Position numbers and translations under genes: made by a program. This document shows positions 40,053-49,666 of a stretch of 64,000 nt of DNA, in pieces. The notes below the pieces were generated by a model, which saw only the letters and a list, made by a program, of their open reading frames with translations, did not search any database and was not told the DNA's origin. The stretch is from assembly GCA_026002875.1 (NCBI GenBank), contig BPGE01000001.1, forward strand, positions 3,472,001 through 3,536,000, given 5' to 3'. Each line of letters begins with the position of its first letter. Positions within the stretch are counted from its first letter, which is position 1. The DNA is from Bryobacteraceae bacterium (lineage in GTDB: Bacteria; Acidobacteriota; Terriglobia; Bryobacterales; Bryobacteraceae).

Positions 40053-42143
40053 TTACCGGGAAACCTTGCCCTGCATCCGGCTGATCACTTCTTCAGTGAC
40101 CGACGCCGGCGCCTCCTCGTACCGGCCGAAGTGCATCGTGAAGCTGCCGCGGCCCTGCGTGCGCGACCGCAATTCGGTCGCGTAGCCGAACATCTCCGAC
40201 AGCGGCACCATCGCCCGGATGATCTGCGTGCCGCCCTTCATCTCCACGCCCTCGAGACGGCCGCGGCGGCTGATCAGGTCGCCGTTGACGGCGCCCATGT
40301 ACTCGTCGGGCACCACCACTTCGACCTTCATCACCGGCTCGAGCAGCACCGGCTTGGCCTTCTGCGCGGCGTCCTTCAGGGCCATCGAGCCGGCGATCTT
40401 GAACGCCATTTCCGAGGAGTCCACCTCGTGATAGCTGCCGTCGTAGAGGGTGACCTTGAGGCCCGTCATCGGATAGCCGGCCAGAACGCCGCCTTCCATG
40501 GCCTCGACGATGCCCTTCTCCGCGGCGGGAATGTATTCCTTCGGAACCACGCCGCCCACGATCGCGTTGACGAACTCGTATTCCTTGTCCGCGATCGGCT
40601 CGACGCGGATCTTCACGTGGCCGTACTGGCCGCGGCCGCCCGTCTGCCGCACGAAGCGGCCTTCGCCCTCGGCGGCGCGGTTGATCGTTTCGCGATACGC
40701 CACCTGCGGCTTGCCGACATTGGCGCCGACGCCGAACTCGCGCTGCAGGCGGTCGACGATGATCTCCAGGTGCAGCTCGCCCATGCCGGAAAGGATCGTC
40801 TGGCCCGTTTCCGGATCGGTGTTGACCCGCAGCGTCGGGTCCTCGGCCACCAGCTTGGCGATGGCCATGCCGAGCTTTTCCTGGTCGGCCTTCGTCTTCG
40901 GTTCGATGGCGAGCTGGATGACGGGCGCCGCGAAGTCGATCGCCTCAAGCAGGATCGGGTGCGCTTCGTCGCAGATCGTGTCGCTGGTGGTGACCGTCTT
41001 CAGCCCGACGCAGGCGGCGATGTCGCCGGCGCGGATCTCCTGGATCTCCTCGCGCTTGTTGGCGTGCATCCGCAGCAGGCGGCCGATGCGCTCTTTCTTG
41101 TTCTTGGAGACGTTGAGCACCGTGTCGCCGTTCTTCAGCACGCCCGAGTAGACGCGGATGAAGGCCAGCTGGCCGACGTAGGGGTCGGTCATGATCTTGA
41201 ACACGAGAGCCGAGAACGGCTCGTCATCGCTCGCCTTGCGCTCCAGCTCGCGGGAGGGATCGGCCGGATCGGTGCCGCGCACGGCGGCGATGTCGACCGG
41301 CGACGGCAGCAGGTCCACGACGGCGTCGAGCAGGTTCTGCACGCCCTTGTTCTTGAACGCCGACCCGCAGACGACGGGGAAGATTTTCAGGTCGCAGGTG
41401 CCCTTGCGGAGACCCTGCAGAATCTCTTCTTCGGTCAGCTCCTCGCCGTTGAGATACTTCTCCATCAGATGGTCGTCGCATTCCGCAGCGGCTTCCACCA
41501 TCTTTTCGCGGTACTCTTTGGCCTTGTCGAGCAGCGCGGCGGGGATGTCGACGTCGTCATAAGCGGCGCCGAGCGTTTCGTCGCGCCAGATACGGGCCTT
41601 CATCTTCACCAGATCGACGACGCCCTTGAACTGATCCTCTGCGCCCACGGGGATCTGGATCGGCACCGGGCGAGCCTGCAGCTTCTCGACGATCGTGTCG
41701 ACGGCGTGGAAGAAGTCCGCGCCTACGCGGTCCATCTTGTTGATGAAGCAGATGCGCGGAACCGAGTATTTGTCGGCCTGGCGCCAGACGGTTTCCGACT
41801 GCGGCTGCACGCCGGCGACCGCGTCGAACACGGCCACCGCGCCGTCCAGCACGCGCAGCGAGCGCTCGACTTCCGCGGTGAAATCAACGTGGCCCGGCGT
41901 GTCGATGATGTTGATCTGGCAGTCGCGCCACTGGCAGAAGGTCGCAGCCGAGGTGATGGTGATGCCGCGTTCCTGCTCCTGCACCATCCAGTCCATCGTC
42001 GCCGTGCCTTCATGCACCTCGCCGATCTTGTAGGTCCGGCCGGTGTAGTAGAGGATGCGCTCGGTGGTCGTGGTCTTGCCGGCATCGATGTGGGCCATGA
42101 TGCCGATGTTTCTCATCTTCTCGATTGCGATGGTGCGGGGCAT
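40053..42143 (-). CDS. fusA: Elongation factor G
   Basis: A 696-residue translocase: G1 [15 protein letters not shown] (17-31), switch [19 protein letters not shown]4 NKMDR, and domain IV/V segments such as [16 protein letters not shown] and [16 protein letters not shown]. Full length, in the str segment between rpsG and tuf. Confidence 0.98.
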   Translation of the reverse strand: MPRTIAIEKMRNIGIMAHIDAGKTTTTERILYYTGRTYKIGEVHEGTATMDWMVQEQERGITITSAATFCQWRDCQINIIDTPGHVDFTAEVERSLRVLDGAVAVFDAVAGVQPQSETVWRQADKYSVPRICFINKMDRVGADFFHAVDTIVEKLQARPVPIQIPVGAEDQFKGVVDLVKMKARIWRDETLGAAYDDVDIPAALLDKAKEYREKMVEAAAECDDHLMEKYLNGEELTEEEILQGLRKGTCDLKIFPVVCGSAFKNKGVQNLLDAVVDLLPSPVDIAAVRGTDPADPSRELERKASDDEPFSALVFKIMTDPYVGQLAFIRVYSGVLKNGDTVLNVSKNKKERIGRLLRMHANKREEIQEIRAGDIAACVGLKTVTTSDTICDEAHPILLEAIDFAAPVIQLAIEPKTKADQEKLGMAIAKLVAEDPTLRVNTDPETGQTILSGMGELHLEIIVDRLQREFGVGANVGKPQVAYRETINRAAEGEGRFVRQTGGRGQYGHVKIRVEPIADKEYEFVNAIVGGVVPKEYIPAAEKGIVEAMEGGVLAGYPMTGLKVTLYDGSYHEVDSSEMAFKIAGSMALKDAAQKAKPVLLEPVMKVEVVVPDEYMGAVNGDLISRRGRLEGVEMKGGTQIIRAMVPLSEMFGYATELRSRTQGRGSFTMHFGRYEEAPASVTEEVISRMQGKVSR

Positions 42144-42185
42144 ATCAGTCGTCGCAGGCGCGGCGGCTCAGCTCGGTTTCTCCTT

Positions 42186-42674
<489 letters not shown>

Positions 42675-43067
42675 CTACTTCTTCGCGGGCGCGCCGGCCT
42701 TCGGCCGCTTGGCGCCGTACTTGGAACGCCCCTGCATGCGGCCGCTGACGCCGGCGGCGTCCAGCGCTCCACGGATGACGTGGTAGCGCACGCCGGGCAG
42801 GTCCTTCACACGGCCGCCGCGGATCAGAACAATCGAGTGCTCCTGCAGGTTGTGGCCGACGCCCGGGATGTAGGTCGTGACCTCGATCCCGTTGGTCAGC
42901 CGCACGCGCGCCACCTTGCGGAGCGCCGAGTTCGGCTTCTTGGGCGTGGTGGTGTAAACGCGGGTGCACACGCCGCGCTTCTGCGGGCAGGCCTGCAGGG
43001 CAGGGCTGGCCGTCTTGTAGCGCGGCGGCTTCCTTCCCTTGCGAACGAGCTGGTTGAATGTCGGCAC
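42675..43067 (-). CDS. rpsL: 30S ribosomal protein S12
   Basis: A 130-residue decoding-centre protein beginning [40 protein letters not shown] (streptomycin-resistance lysine region, normal Lys) and [20 protein letters not shown] are conserved. It is the first gene of the superoperon, about 315 nt downstream of its probable promoter. Confidence 0.98.
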   Translation of the reverse strand: MPTFNQLVRKGRKPPRYKTASPALQACPQKRGVCTRVYTTTPKKPNSALRKVARVRLTNGIEVTTYIPGVGHNLQEHSIVLIRGGRVKDLPGVRYHVIRGALDAAGVSGRMQGRSKYGAKRPKAGAPAKK

Positions 43068-43389
43068 GTACGTTCCTCGGAAAACTGTTTCAACCCGAAC
43101 CTGCCGCCGGCCGCGCGTCTCCGTCGGGCGGCCACAGCCTGGCGCCTTCCGGCGCGCCGCTCCGGCAGCATTCCATCAAAACCGTGTGTTTGGCTCAGAG
43201 CGCGGCAGGTCTCAGCCTGGCCAGCGCTGCATCAGCAAAAGAGGGCCTTCTTCGGACACGCCCATGCTCCGCTCAGCGTGAATCTGAGGGAACCTCGGGG
43301 CGGGCCCCTGGTCGGCTTTCCTTCAGGCCGGCGTTCCGGCCTTGGAAAGGGTCACCAGGAGCGGAACAGAGCACTCCTCAAACTCTTTC
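43068..43389 (-). promoter_or_regulatory. Long 5' leader of the ribosomal superoperon
   Basis: If the promoter at 43390-43419 is right, the transcript has an untranslated leader of roughly 315 nt before rpsL. It contains hairpins such as AGGCCGG-cgtt-CCGGCCT (43325-43342) and GCGCC-ttcc-GGCGC (43142-43155). No known riboswitch or protein-binding motif was recognised and no coding potential is evident. Confidence 0.45.
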
Positions 43390-43419
43390 AAGATAGCGAA
43401 GCCGCGGGAAACTTGTCAA
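43390..43419 (-). promoter_or_regulatory. Sigma70-type promoter of the str-S10-spc-alpha superoperon
   Basis: On the minus strand, a perfect TTGACA (43419-43414) is followed after 18 nt by TATCTT (43395-43390). This is the best -35 match found in the window and lies upstream of rpsL. Confidence 0.7.
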
Positions 43420-43744
43420 CTTCCCCTGGAAGAAGCCCTTTCCCAGGGCCACTGCGTCCGCCAGACAGCCGGCGGGGCTGCCCCGGCCTCCCGTCCAGAC
43501 CAATCGGAAGGCCTGTGCGGACGGGCTCTCCAAACCTGGGACGCAGCAGAAATCGCCCTCCGCACGCGCCGCTGGCAACCTCTGTTCAGGAGCGGCCGGG
43601 ATTCCCGGGCCTGCCGGAGGGCGATTGTTCCTGCCGTTCCGGATCGGCCGCCCGGTTACGGCATCAGCCGGGACTCCGCTGCTCTCCGGGAACCTGGCCC
43701 CCGGCCTCTGGCCCGCGTTCGGCGTAGCGGATGCGGCCGCCCCG
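43420..43744. other. Intergenic region with a 12-bp inverted repeat
   Basis: No gene is apparent between the cyclophilin stop and the rpsL promoter. AATCGCCCTCCG (43551-43562) and CGGAGGGCGATT (43615-43626) are perfect inverted repeats enclosing a 52-nt loop with a further CCGGG-att-CCCGG hairpin. It could end cyclophilin transcription or be a structured RNA; no T-rich tail is clear. Confidence 0.4.
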
Positions 43745-44260
43745 CTACTCGGCCACGGCGGCTTTCACAATTCCGTCCAGCAGGGGGAAATTCGCCTCCA
43801 GATAGCGGTTGCCGTAGATGCGGATCTGGCCCTGGTGAGGCTGTTCGCCATAGCCCGGGTAGATGGAATCCACCACTTCCATGCCTTCGACAACCTCTCC
43901 GAACGGAGCGAAGCCCTGCCGGTCCAGAAACGTGTTGTCACCCAGATTGATGAAAAGTTGCGTGGTCCGCGTGTTCGGCCCAGCGGTGGCGAACGTGAGG
44001 CGGCCGCGGCGGTTGGACTCCTTCACGGGATCGTCGGCGATGGGCTTCGAGCCGAGCCGGGCCGTCATTTCCGGGTCGGCGGCCAGGCCGAACTGGACGA
44101 CGAAATTCGGCACCACCCGGAAGAACTTGGCCCCGTCGTAAAAGCCTGCTTCGACGAGCGAGCGGAACTGCGCGGCGCCGAGAGGCGCCCAGTCGGGATG
44201 CACCTCGACGACAAAATCGCCCTTGCTTGTTTCAAACTTGACGCGGAACGGTTGTGACAT
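43745..44260 (-). CDS. Cyclophilin-type peptidyl-prolyl cis-trans isomerase
   Basis: A 171-residue protein with no signal peptide. HPDWAPLGAAQFRSLVEAGF, GAKFFRVVPNFVVQFG and FATAGPNTRTTQLFINLGDN are cyclophilin motifs, including the catalytic-region FFRV and QLFIN. ATG 44260 was chosen because AAGG lies 5 nt upstream; ATG 44272 would add four residues. It presumably assists folding in the cytoplasm. Confidence 0.92.
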   Translation of the reverse strand: MSQPFRVKFETSKGDFVVEVHPDWAPLGAAQFRSLVEAGFYDGAKFFRVVPNFVVQFGLAADPEMTARLGSKPIADDPVKESNRRGRLTFATAGPNTRTTQLFINLGDNTFLDRQGFAPFGEVVEGMEVVDSIYPGYGEQPHQGQIRIYGNRYLEANFPLLDGIVKAAVAE

Positions 44261-44315
44261 GGATGCCTTCATTGTCGCATGGCTGCGGGTACAAGCCCGG
44301 GACCGGGCGATCTTT

Positions 44316-44321
44316 TATTCT
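44316..44321 (+). promoter_or_regulatory. -10-like element close to the start (possible leaderless mRNA)
   Basis: TATTCT ends 8 nt before GTG 44330; no ribosome binding site lies between. The spacing matches the other cases in the window. Confidence 0.45.
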
Positions 44322-44329
44322 GAAATGTT

Positions 44330-46006
44330 GTGCCTCCCTGGATTCCGAAATCCATTCAGTGTCTCCGTGAGTATTCGTGGAAGCTGTTCGCCGCCGATGC
44401 AGTGGCGGGCGTGACGGTGGGGCTGGTCGCCTTGCCGCTGGGCATGGCGTTCGCCATCGCCTCGGGCCTGAAGCCGGAGGCGGGCATCTATTGCGCCATC
44501 GTCACCGGCTTTGTCATCGCTCTGCTGGGCGGTTCCAGGACTCAGGTCAGCGGCCCGACGGGCGCATTTGTGGTGGTCGTTGCGGGCATTGTCAGCCAGT
44601 ACGGCGTCAACGGCCTGTATATGTGCACGATGATGGCCGGGGTGCTGCTGGTCATCATGGGCCTCACCGGACTGGGCTCGGCGGTCAAGTTCATCCCGCG
44701 GCCGATTGTGATCGGCTTTACGAACGGAATCGCGGTCCTGATCGCCAGCACGCAGATCCGCGACTTTTTCGGCCTGAGGATCCGCGAGGTGCCAGGGGAG
44801 TTTCTGGAGCGCATGGAAGCCCTGGCGGCGCACGCCTCCACCTTCTCGCCGCTGGAGACGGCCGTCGGCGCGGCTTCTCTGGTGGTGATCGTCCTGTTCA
44901 CGAAATTCCTTCCACGCGTGCCCGGCACGATCGTGGCCCTGGTCGGCTCCACGTGCGCAGTAGCGTTGCTCGAGCTCGATGTGCAGACCGTTGGAACCCG
45001 TTTCGGCGGCATTCCGGCCGGACTTCCGCACATTCACGTGCCCGAATTCCAGCCTCGCATGGTGCTGAAACTGTTGAGCCCCGCCCTCACGGTGGCCGTT
45101 CTCGGCGCGATTGAAAGCCTGCTGAGCGCCGTGGTGGCCGACCGCATGACGCGCGACCGTCACAACCCGAACACGGAGCTGTTCGCCCAGGGAGTGGGCA
45201 ACATTCTCTCGCCCGTCTTCGGCGGTCTGCCCGCCACCGGGGCGATTGCGCGGACGGCGACCAACATCCGCAGCGGCGCCCGGACGCCGGTGGCGGCGAT
45301 GATTCACTCCCTGACTTTGCTGGCGGTTCTGCTCGTGGCGGCGCCGCTGGCGAAGAACATCCCGCTGGCGGCGCTCGCGGCCATCCTCTTCGTGGTCGCC
45401 TACAACATGGGCGAGTGGCGGGAGATCCCGGACATTCTCAGGCTGGGCAAGCGGGACGCTTCCGTATGGGCGCTGACGTTCCTGCTGACGGTCTTCGCCG
45501 ACCTGACCGTGGCGGTCGAATTCGGCATGATCCTGGCGGCGCTGGTCTTTATCAGCCGGGTCGCCCTGACGACCACGGTGAGCCGCGTGACGGACGAGTA
45601 TCTGGCCGAGGGCTGGCGGCACATCCTCCAGGACAAGCACATCCCGCCGTACGTGGCGGTTTTCCGCATCCATGGACCGTTTCTTTTCGGGAGCACGGAC
45701 AAACTGGATGTGATTGAAGAGCAGCTCGACACTCTTCCACCCATCGTGATCCTGCGCCTGCGCAACATGACGGCCATTGATGCGACCGGGCTTCACGCCC
45801 TGGAGATGCTGGCCGACCGCCTGCATGCATCCGGACGGACGCTGATTCTGTGCGGGGCGCCCTGGCAGCCATCGCGGCTGCTGGAGCGGGCAGAATTCCA
45901 GCGCCATGTGGGCGAGGCCAACATCTGCGGGAGCATCGAGGAGGCCCTGGCGCGCGCCGCTACATTGTACGAGGAGATGCGTGCGGCGAAGCCGGCGGAA
46001 TCCTGA
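44330..46006 (+). CDS. SulP-family anion transporter with STAS domain
   Basis: A 558-residue inner-membrane protein: a transport domain of about 12 segments (DAVAGVTVGLVALPLGMAFA at 23-42, GPTGAFVVVVAGIV, FGGLPATGAIARTATNIRSG) and a C-terminal STAS domain containing MTAIDATGLHALEM. SulP proteins carry sulfate, bicarbonate or dicarboxylates; the substrate cannot be fixed. The GTG start has no ribosome binding site. The 3' end overlaps the convergent hemH by 47 nt. Confidence 0.93.
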   Translation: MPPWIPKSIQCLREYSWKLFAADAVAGVTVGLVALPLGMAFAIASGLKPEAGIYCAIVTGFVIALLGGSRTQVSGPTGAFVVVVAGIVSQYGVNGLYMCTMMAGVLLVIMGLTGLGSAVKFIPRPIVIGFTNGIAVLIASTQIRDFFGLRIREVPGEFLERMEALAAHASTFSPLETAVGAASLVVIVLFTKFLPRVPGTIVALVGSTCAVALLELDVQTVGTRFGGIPAGLPHIHVPEFQPRMVLKLLSPALTVAVLGAIESLLSAVVADRMTRDRHNPNTELFAQGVGNILSPVFGGLPATGAIARTATNIRSGARTPVAAMIHSLTLLAVLLVAAPLAKNIPLAALAAILFVVAYNMGEWREIPDILRLGKRDASVWALTFLLTVFADLTVAVEFGMILAALVFISRVALTTTVSRVTDEYLAEGWRHILQDKHIPPYVAVFRIHGPFLFGSTDKLDVIEEQLDTLPPIVILRLRNMTAIDATGLHALEMLADRLHASGRTLILCGAPWQPSRLLERAEFQRHVGEANICGSIEEALARAATLYEEMRAAKPAES

Positions 46007-46946
46007 CGGGCGCGGGGCAGCACAGCTGATGGCAGGGCTCGGCCCAGGCGAAGTCCCGGCGGCGCTCTTCCACCAGCTCCACGATCATGCGGATGAAACG
46101 CGGATGCGTGCCCGCCGTGCCCGCCCGGAACATTTTCAGGCCGATCTGTGCGGCGTGCTGCTGCGCCTCGCAGTCGAGGTCGTACAGGACCTCCATGTGA
46201 TCGCTGATGAAGCCGATCGGCGCGACAACCACGGCTTCCGCCCCGGCGGCCCGCGTTTCGTCCAAAGCTTCAAGAATGTCGGGTCCCAGCCAGGGCTGAT
46301 GCGGCGGTCCGCTCCGGCTCTGGTACACGAGCCTGTACTGGCTGACGCCTGCCGCCTCCGCCACAAGCCGCGCCGTCTCTTCCAGCTGCTCCACGTAACG
46401 CGACGTGCGGGCCATCTCGAGCGGAATCGAGTGGGCCGTGAACAGCACGGGCGCGGGTCCGGCGAGCGCCAACTGTTCACGGAGCCGATCGGCGTTGACC
46501 TCGATAAAGCCGGGATGGTTGTGAAAGTGCCGGATCTTGTCGCACTGCGGCGCCAGCGGACCGGCGGCGGCGCGGGCGCGTTCGATGTCCTCGAGATATT
46601 GGCGGCAGGCGGAATAGGAACTGTAAGCGGAGGTGACGAACACCAGCGCGCGTTCGACGCCGTCCTCCATCATCCGCCGCATCGTGTCCTCGATGAACGG
46701 ATGCCAGTTGCGGTTGCCCCAGTAGATAGGCAGGTCCAGATGCGGCCGCAGCGCGCTGATCAGGGCGCGGCACTGGTCGTTAATCGGGCTGCGCCCGCCG
46801 AAGTGGTAGTAGTGTCCGGCGACTTCCTCCAGCCGCGCCCGCGGGATGTTGCGCCCGCGCGTCACGCGCTCGAGAAACGGCATCACGTCCTCGGGCTTCT
46901 CGGGCCCGCCGAAACTGAGCAGCAGAAAGGCGTCGTATTGCGGCAT
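45960..46946 (-). CDS. hemH: Ferrochelatase, probably [2Fe-2S] type
   Basis: A 328-residue enzyme inserting iron into a porphyrin. MPQYDAFLLLSFGGPEKPED, GGRSPINDQCRAL and the active-site TAHSIPLEMAR are present. Cys114 in SSYSACRQYLEDI and a C-terminal cluster Cys305/Cys309/Cys310 (CHQLCC) resemble the iron-sulfur ligands of mycobacterial-type ferrochelatases. It may make protoheme or coproheme. It supplies heme for the nearby oxidase genes. The last 15 codons overlap the SulP gene on the opposite strand. Confidence 0.95.
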   Translation of the reverse strand: MPQYDAFLLLSFGGPEKPEDVMPFLERVTRGRNIPRARLEEVAGHYYHFGGRSPINDQCRALISALRPHLDLPIYWGNRNWHPFIEDTMRRMMEDGVERALVFVTSAYSSYSACRQYLEDIERARAAAGPLAPQCDKIRHFHNHPGFIEVNADRLREQLALAGPAPVLFTAHSIPLEMARTSRYVEQLEETARLVAEAAGVSQYRLVYQSRSGPPHQPWLGPDILEALDETRAAGAEAVVVAPIGFISDHMEVLYDLDCEAQQHAAQIGLKMFRAGTAGTHPRFIRMIVELVEERRRDFAWAEPCHQLCCPAPVRIPPASPHASPRTM

Positions 46947-47014
46947 TGGCTACTGACTAGGATGCACGCGGGCGGCGGCGCGGCGCACGCCTATGAGAGA
47001 ATTCAGGGAAAACG

Positions 47015-48424
47015 ATGCAGAGAAGGGAACTCTTCAGAGGGGCGCCGTTGTTGCTGATGGTGCGGCATGCGCGGGCTTCCAGCCTGGCCGGATACGAACA
47101 GACGGCGCGGCGGATCATCGATGCAGCGCTGGCCGACAACGGCGGCTGGGCCAAGCTCGAATACTTCTGCGACCGGATCGGCCACCGGCTGTCCGGATCG
47201 AAGGCGCTGGAGCGGGCGATCGAATGGGCCGCGGGCGAGATGCGCCGGGAAGGGCTCGAAAACGTTGCAACGCCCGCCGTGCAGGTGCCCGTGTGGGTGC
47301 GCGGCGAGGAGAGCGCGTGGATGGTGGAGCCGCGCGAGGCGCGGCTGGCCATGCTCGGCCTCGGCGGCAGCGTGGGCACGCCCGCCGAGGGCATCACAGC
47401 CGAGGCTGTGTGCGTCGAGAATTTCGAGGAACTCGAGAAGCTGGGCGCGGAGAAGGTGCGCGGCAGGGTGGTCGTGTACAACCAGCCCTGGCGCGGGTAT
47501 CGCGATACCGTGGTTTACCGCAGCCAGGGGGCGTCGCGCGCGGCGCGGCTGGGCGCGCGCGCCGTGCTGCTGCGCAGCGTGACGCCCGCGGGCCTGCGCA
47601 CGCCTCACACGGGCGCGCTGAACTATTCTGCCGACGCCCCGAAGATTCCCGCCGCGGCCATCAGCATCGAGGACGCGCTGATGATTGACCGGCTCTGCCG
47701 GCAGGGGCTCCGCGTCGTCGTCAAGCTTCAGATGGAAGCCAGAACGCTGGAAGACGCCGCCTCGGCGAACGTCATCGGCGAAATCGCAGGCCGCGAAAAG
47801 CCCGAAGAGATTGTCGTCATGGGCGGCCACATCGACTCCTGGGATGTGGGCCAGGGCGCCCACGACGACGCCAGCGGCTGCGCCGCGACGTGGCAGGCAG
47901 TGCAGATTGTGAAGTCGCTTGGCCTGCGCCCGCGCCGCACGCTGCGCGTCTGCCTCTGGACGAACGAGGAGAATGGATTGCGCGGCGGGCGCGCTTATCG
48001 CGAGTGGGCGGGCGATTCCGTGCGGCGGCACGTGGCAGCCATCGAGATGGACGGCGGGGCTGAGAAACTGCGCGGCTTCGGGCTGACCATTCAGGGGGCG
48101 TCGGGCGCTGTGCAGGAGCAGGCCATCGAACGCATGCAGCAGATCGCCGCGCTGATGCGGCCGCTGGGCGCCGTAGAGATGGTGCGCGGCGGCGGCGGCG
48201 CCGACATCGGGCCGCTCATGCGCGAAGGCGTCCCGGGCATCGGCCATCTCACCACGGGACGGCGCTACTTCGAGTGGCACCACACAGAGGCCGACACGCT
48301 CGACAAGATCGACCGCCGCGAATTCCAGGAGCACGTGGCCGCCCTCGCCGTGCTCGGCTACGTGCTGGCTGACATGGAAGAGCGGCTGGCGGAAGAGGTT
48401 CATCCGACGGGAGGCATGAAATGA
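47015..48424 (+). CDS. M28-family zinc peptidase with PA domain
   Basis: A 469-residue aminopeptidase-like protein. It has a twin-arginine-like start (MQRRELFRGAPLLLM), a protease-associated insert (about 120-235), and the dinuclear zinc site of family M28: GGHIDSWDVGQGAHDDASG, NEENG and the late WHHTEADTLDKID. CAGGGA lies about 9 nt upstream of ATG 47015. It is predicted to be exported and to cleave N-terminal residues of peptides. It overlaps the next gene by 4 nt. Confidence 0.9.
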   Translation: MQRRELFRGAPLLLMVRHARASSLAGYEQTARRIIDAALADNGGWAKLEYFCDRIGHRLSGSKALERAIEWAAGEMRREGLENVATPAVQVPVWVRGEESAWMVEPREARLAMLGLGGSVGTPAEGITAEAVCVENFEELEKLGAEKVRGRVVVYNQPWRGYRDTVVYRSQGASRAARLGARAVLLRSVTPAGLRTPHTGALNYSADAPKIPAAAISIEDALMIDRLCRQGLRVVVKLQMEARTLEDAASANVIGEIAGREKPEEIVVMGGHIDSWDVGQGAHDDASGCAATWQAVQIVKSLGLRPRRTLRVCLWTNEENGLRGGRAYREWAGDSVRRHVAAIEMDGGAEKLRGFGLTIQGASGAVQEQAIERMQQIAALMRPLGAVEMVRGGGGADIGPLMREGVPGIGHLTTGRRYFEWHHTEADTLDKIDRREFQEHVAALAVLGYVLADMEERLAEEVHPTGGMK

Positions 48425-48849
48425 AACAGATTCTGGCCGTTCTGTTCCTGTGCGCCGCGGCCGCCTGGGGCGCGGACGAGGCGAAGGCTGTCGAGGAGGC
48501 GGAGCGCGGCTGGGCGAGAGGCGTGACCACCAACGATTTCGCTCTGCTCGAAAAGGTTCTCGCGCCGGACCTTGTCTACACGCACTCCAACGGGCTGGTC
48601 GACTCGCGCGACAGCTACATCGAAAGCCTGCGCAGCGGCAAGAGCCGGTATCTCAAGGTCGAGTACAGCGAGATCAAAGTCCGGCTCCTGACGCCCGACA
48701 TCGCCACGGCCAACTGCCGCGCGCTGATTGTCAGCATGCAGCAGGGCAAGGAAACGCCCATGAACCTGGCGCTGCTGCACGTCTTCAAGAAGAACGGCGG
48801 GCAGTGGCAGATGGTGGCGCACCAGAGCGCGCGTCTGCCGCAGCAGTAG
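48421..48849 (+). CDS. Exported DUF4440/SnoaL-like (NTF2 fold) protein
   Basis: A 142-residue protein with a signal peptide (KQILAVLFLCAAAAWG, residues 2-17) and a single NTF2-like domain: AEEAERGWARG-like helix, LVYTHSNGLVDSRDSYIESL and LHVFKKNGGQWQMVAHQSAR. The ATG overlaps the peptidase stop (ATGA), so the two are co-translated. Function unknown; such domains may be binding pockets or isomerase-like. Confidence 0.85.
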   Translation: MKQILAVLFLCAAAAWGADEAKAVEEAERGWARGVTTNDFALLEKVLAPDLVYTHSNGLVDSRDSYIESLRSGKSRYLKVEYSEIKVRLLTPDIATANCRALIVSMQQGKETPMNLALLHVFKKNGGQWQMVAHQSARLPQQ

Positions 48850-48850
48850 T

Positions 48851-49564
48851 TCAGCGCAGGCGCAGTTGGCGCACGGCGATGTTGCGGAACTGGATGTAGA
48901 GCTCGTCCCGCGTGTGCAGTTGCAGCGCGATGTGGCCCCGCAGCCCCACGCGATGCGCACGGTGATGCTCATCGTCGAGAATGCCGGCGAAATCCCGGTC
49001 CGTGATGACGTGGCCGTTCACGGTGGAGCGGATGCGCGTGCCGTCGCAGAGGATCCGGATCTCGTTCCAGCCTGAGCCTTCGTCCGCGTGGCGCCATTCC
49101 CACTTCTGCGGCGCGTGTTCCGGTCCGATGTTCCAGTCCGGCAGCATGGGGTGGATCCAGCGTTTCCAGCCGCGCGTCTCGTCGTAGACGAGGCCGGTGC
49201 GCCAGGGCGCGGGCGGATGGATGTCGACCTGCGGACCGTCGAGCCATTGCGCTTCGCGGTCGTACCGGCTGCGGACCTGGACGCCTGAATTGCCGGGGCT
49301 CGTGCGGAAGCTGCGGACTTCCAGGCGCAGCTCGAAATCATCGAACTCCCGGCCGGTCATCAGCCAGACGTAATCGTGGTCCGGGCGGCCGCGCGAGTCG
49401 CAGACGATGAGGCCGTCTTCGACTTTCCAGAAGCCCCGGGCGGCGTCGGCGGGCTTCGCCTCCACGCGCCAGCCGTTGAGCGTGCGGCCATCGAACAGGG
49501 GCGTCCATTCCTGCGCCGGAGCGGCACAGGCGAGCATGGCCATCGTGAAAAACACGCTTCGCAT
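48851..49564 (-). CDS. DUF1080 (3-keto-disaccharide hydrolase-like) protein
   Basis: A 237-residue exported protein: signal MRSVFFTMAMLACAAPAQ, then the family opening EWTPLFDGRTLNGWRVEA, SPGNSGVQVRSRYDREAQWL, and GWNEIRILCDGTRIRSTVNG. DUF1080 folds as a concanavalin-like beta sandwich; some members hydrolyse 3-keto-glycosides, often beside Gfo/Idh dehydrogenases. One such dehydrogenase is at 6842-8170 but is not adjacent. ATG 49564 was chosen at the signal peptide. Confidence 0.88.
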   Translation of the reverse strand: MRSVFFTMAMLACAAPAQEWTPLFDGRTLNGWRVEAKPADAARGFWKVEDGLIVCDSRGRPDHDYVWLMTGREFDDFELRLEVRSFRTSPGNSGVQVRSRYDREAQWLDGPQVDIHPPAPWRTGLVYDETRGWKRWIHPMLPDWNIGPEHAPQKWEWRHADEGSGWNEIRILCDGTRIRSTVNGHVITDRDFAGILDDEHHRAHRVGLRGHIALQLHTRDELYIQFRNIAVRQLRLR

Positions 49565-49573
49565 TGCATCCGC

Positions 49574-49579
49574 ATCATA
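49574..49579 (-). promoter_or_regulatory. -10-like element close to the start (possible leaderless mRNA)
   Basis: On the minus strand TATGAT (5 of 6 consensus) ends 9 nt before ATG 49564, with no ribosome binding site between. Confidence 0.45.
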
Positions 49580-49605
49580 CCGGAAGCGGCGCCGCAGAAA
49601 CACGA

Positions 49606-49642
49606 AGGGCCGGGGCGTCCCGCTGTGGAACGCCCCGGCCCT
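49606..49642 (-). terminator. Strong hairpin terminator of the Oar-like receptor
   Basis: A 13-bp perfect stem AGGGCCGGGGCGT/ACGCCCCGGCCCT with an 11-nt loop begins 24 nt past the receptor stop. Its minus-strand tail is only weakly T-rich. It is also upstream of the DUF1080 gene. Confidence 0.75.
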
Positions 49643-49666
49643 CGAGTCAGGGTCGCCGGAGGCCAG

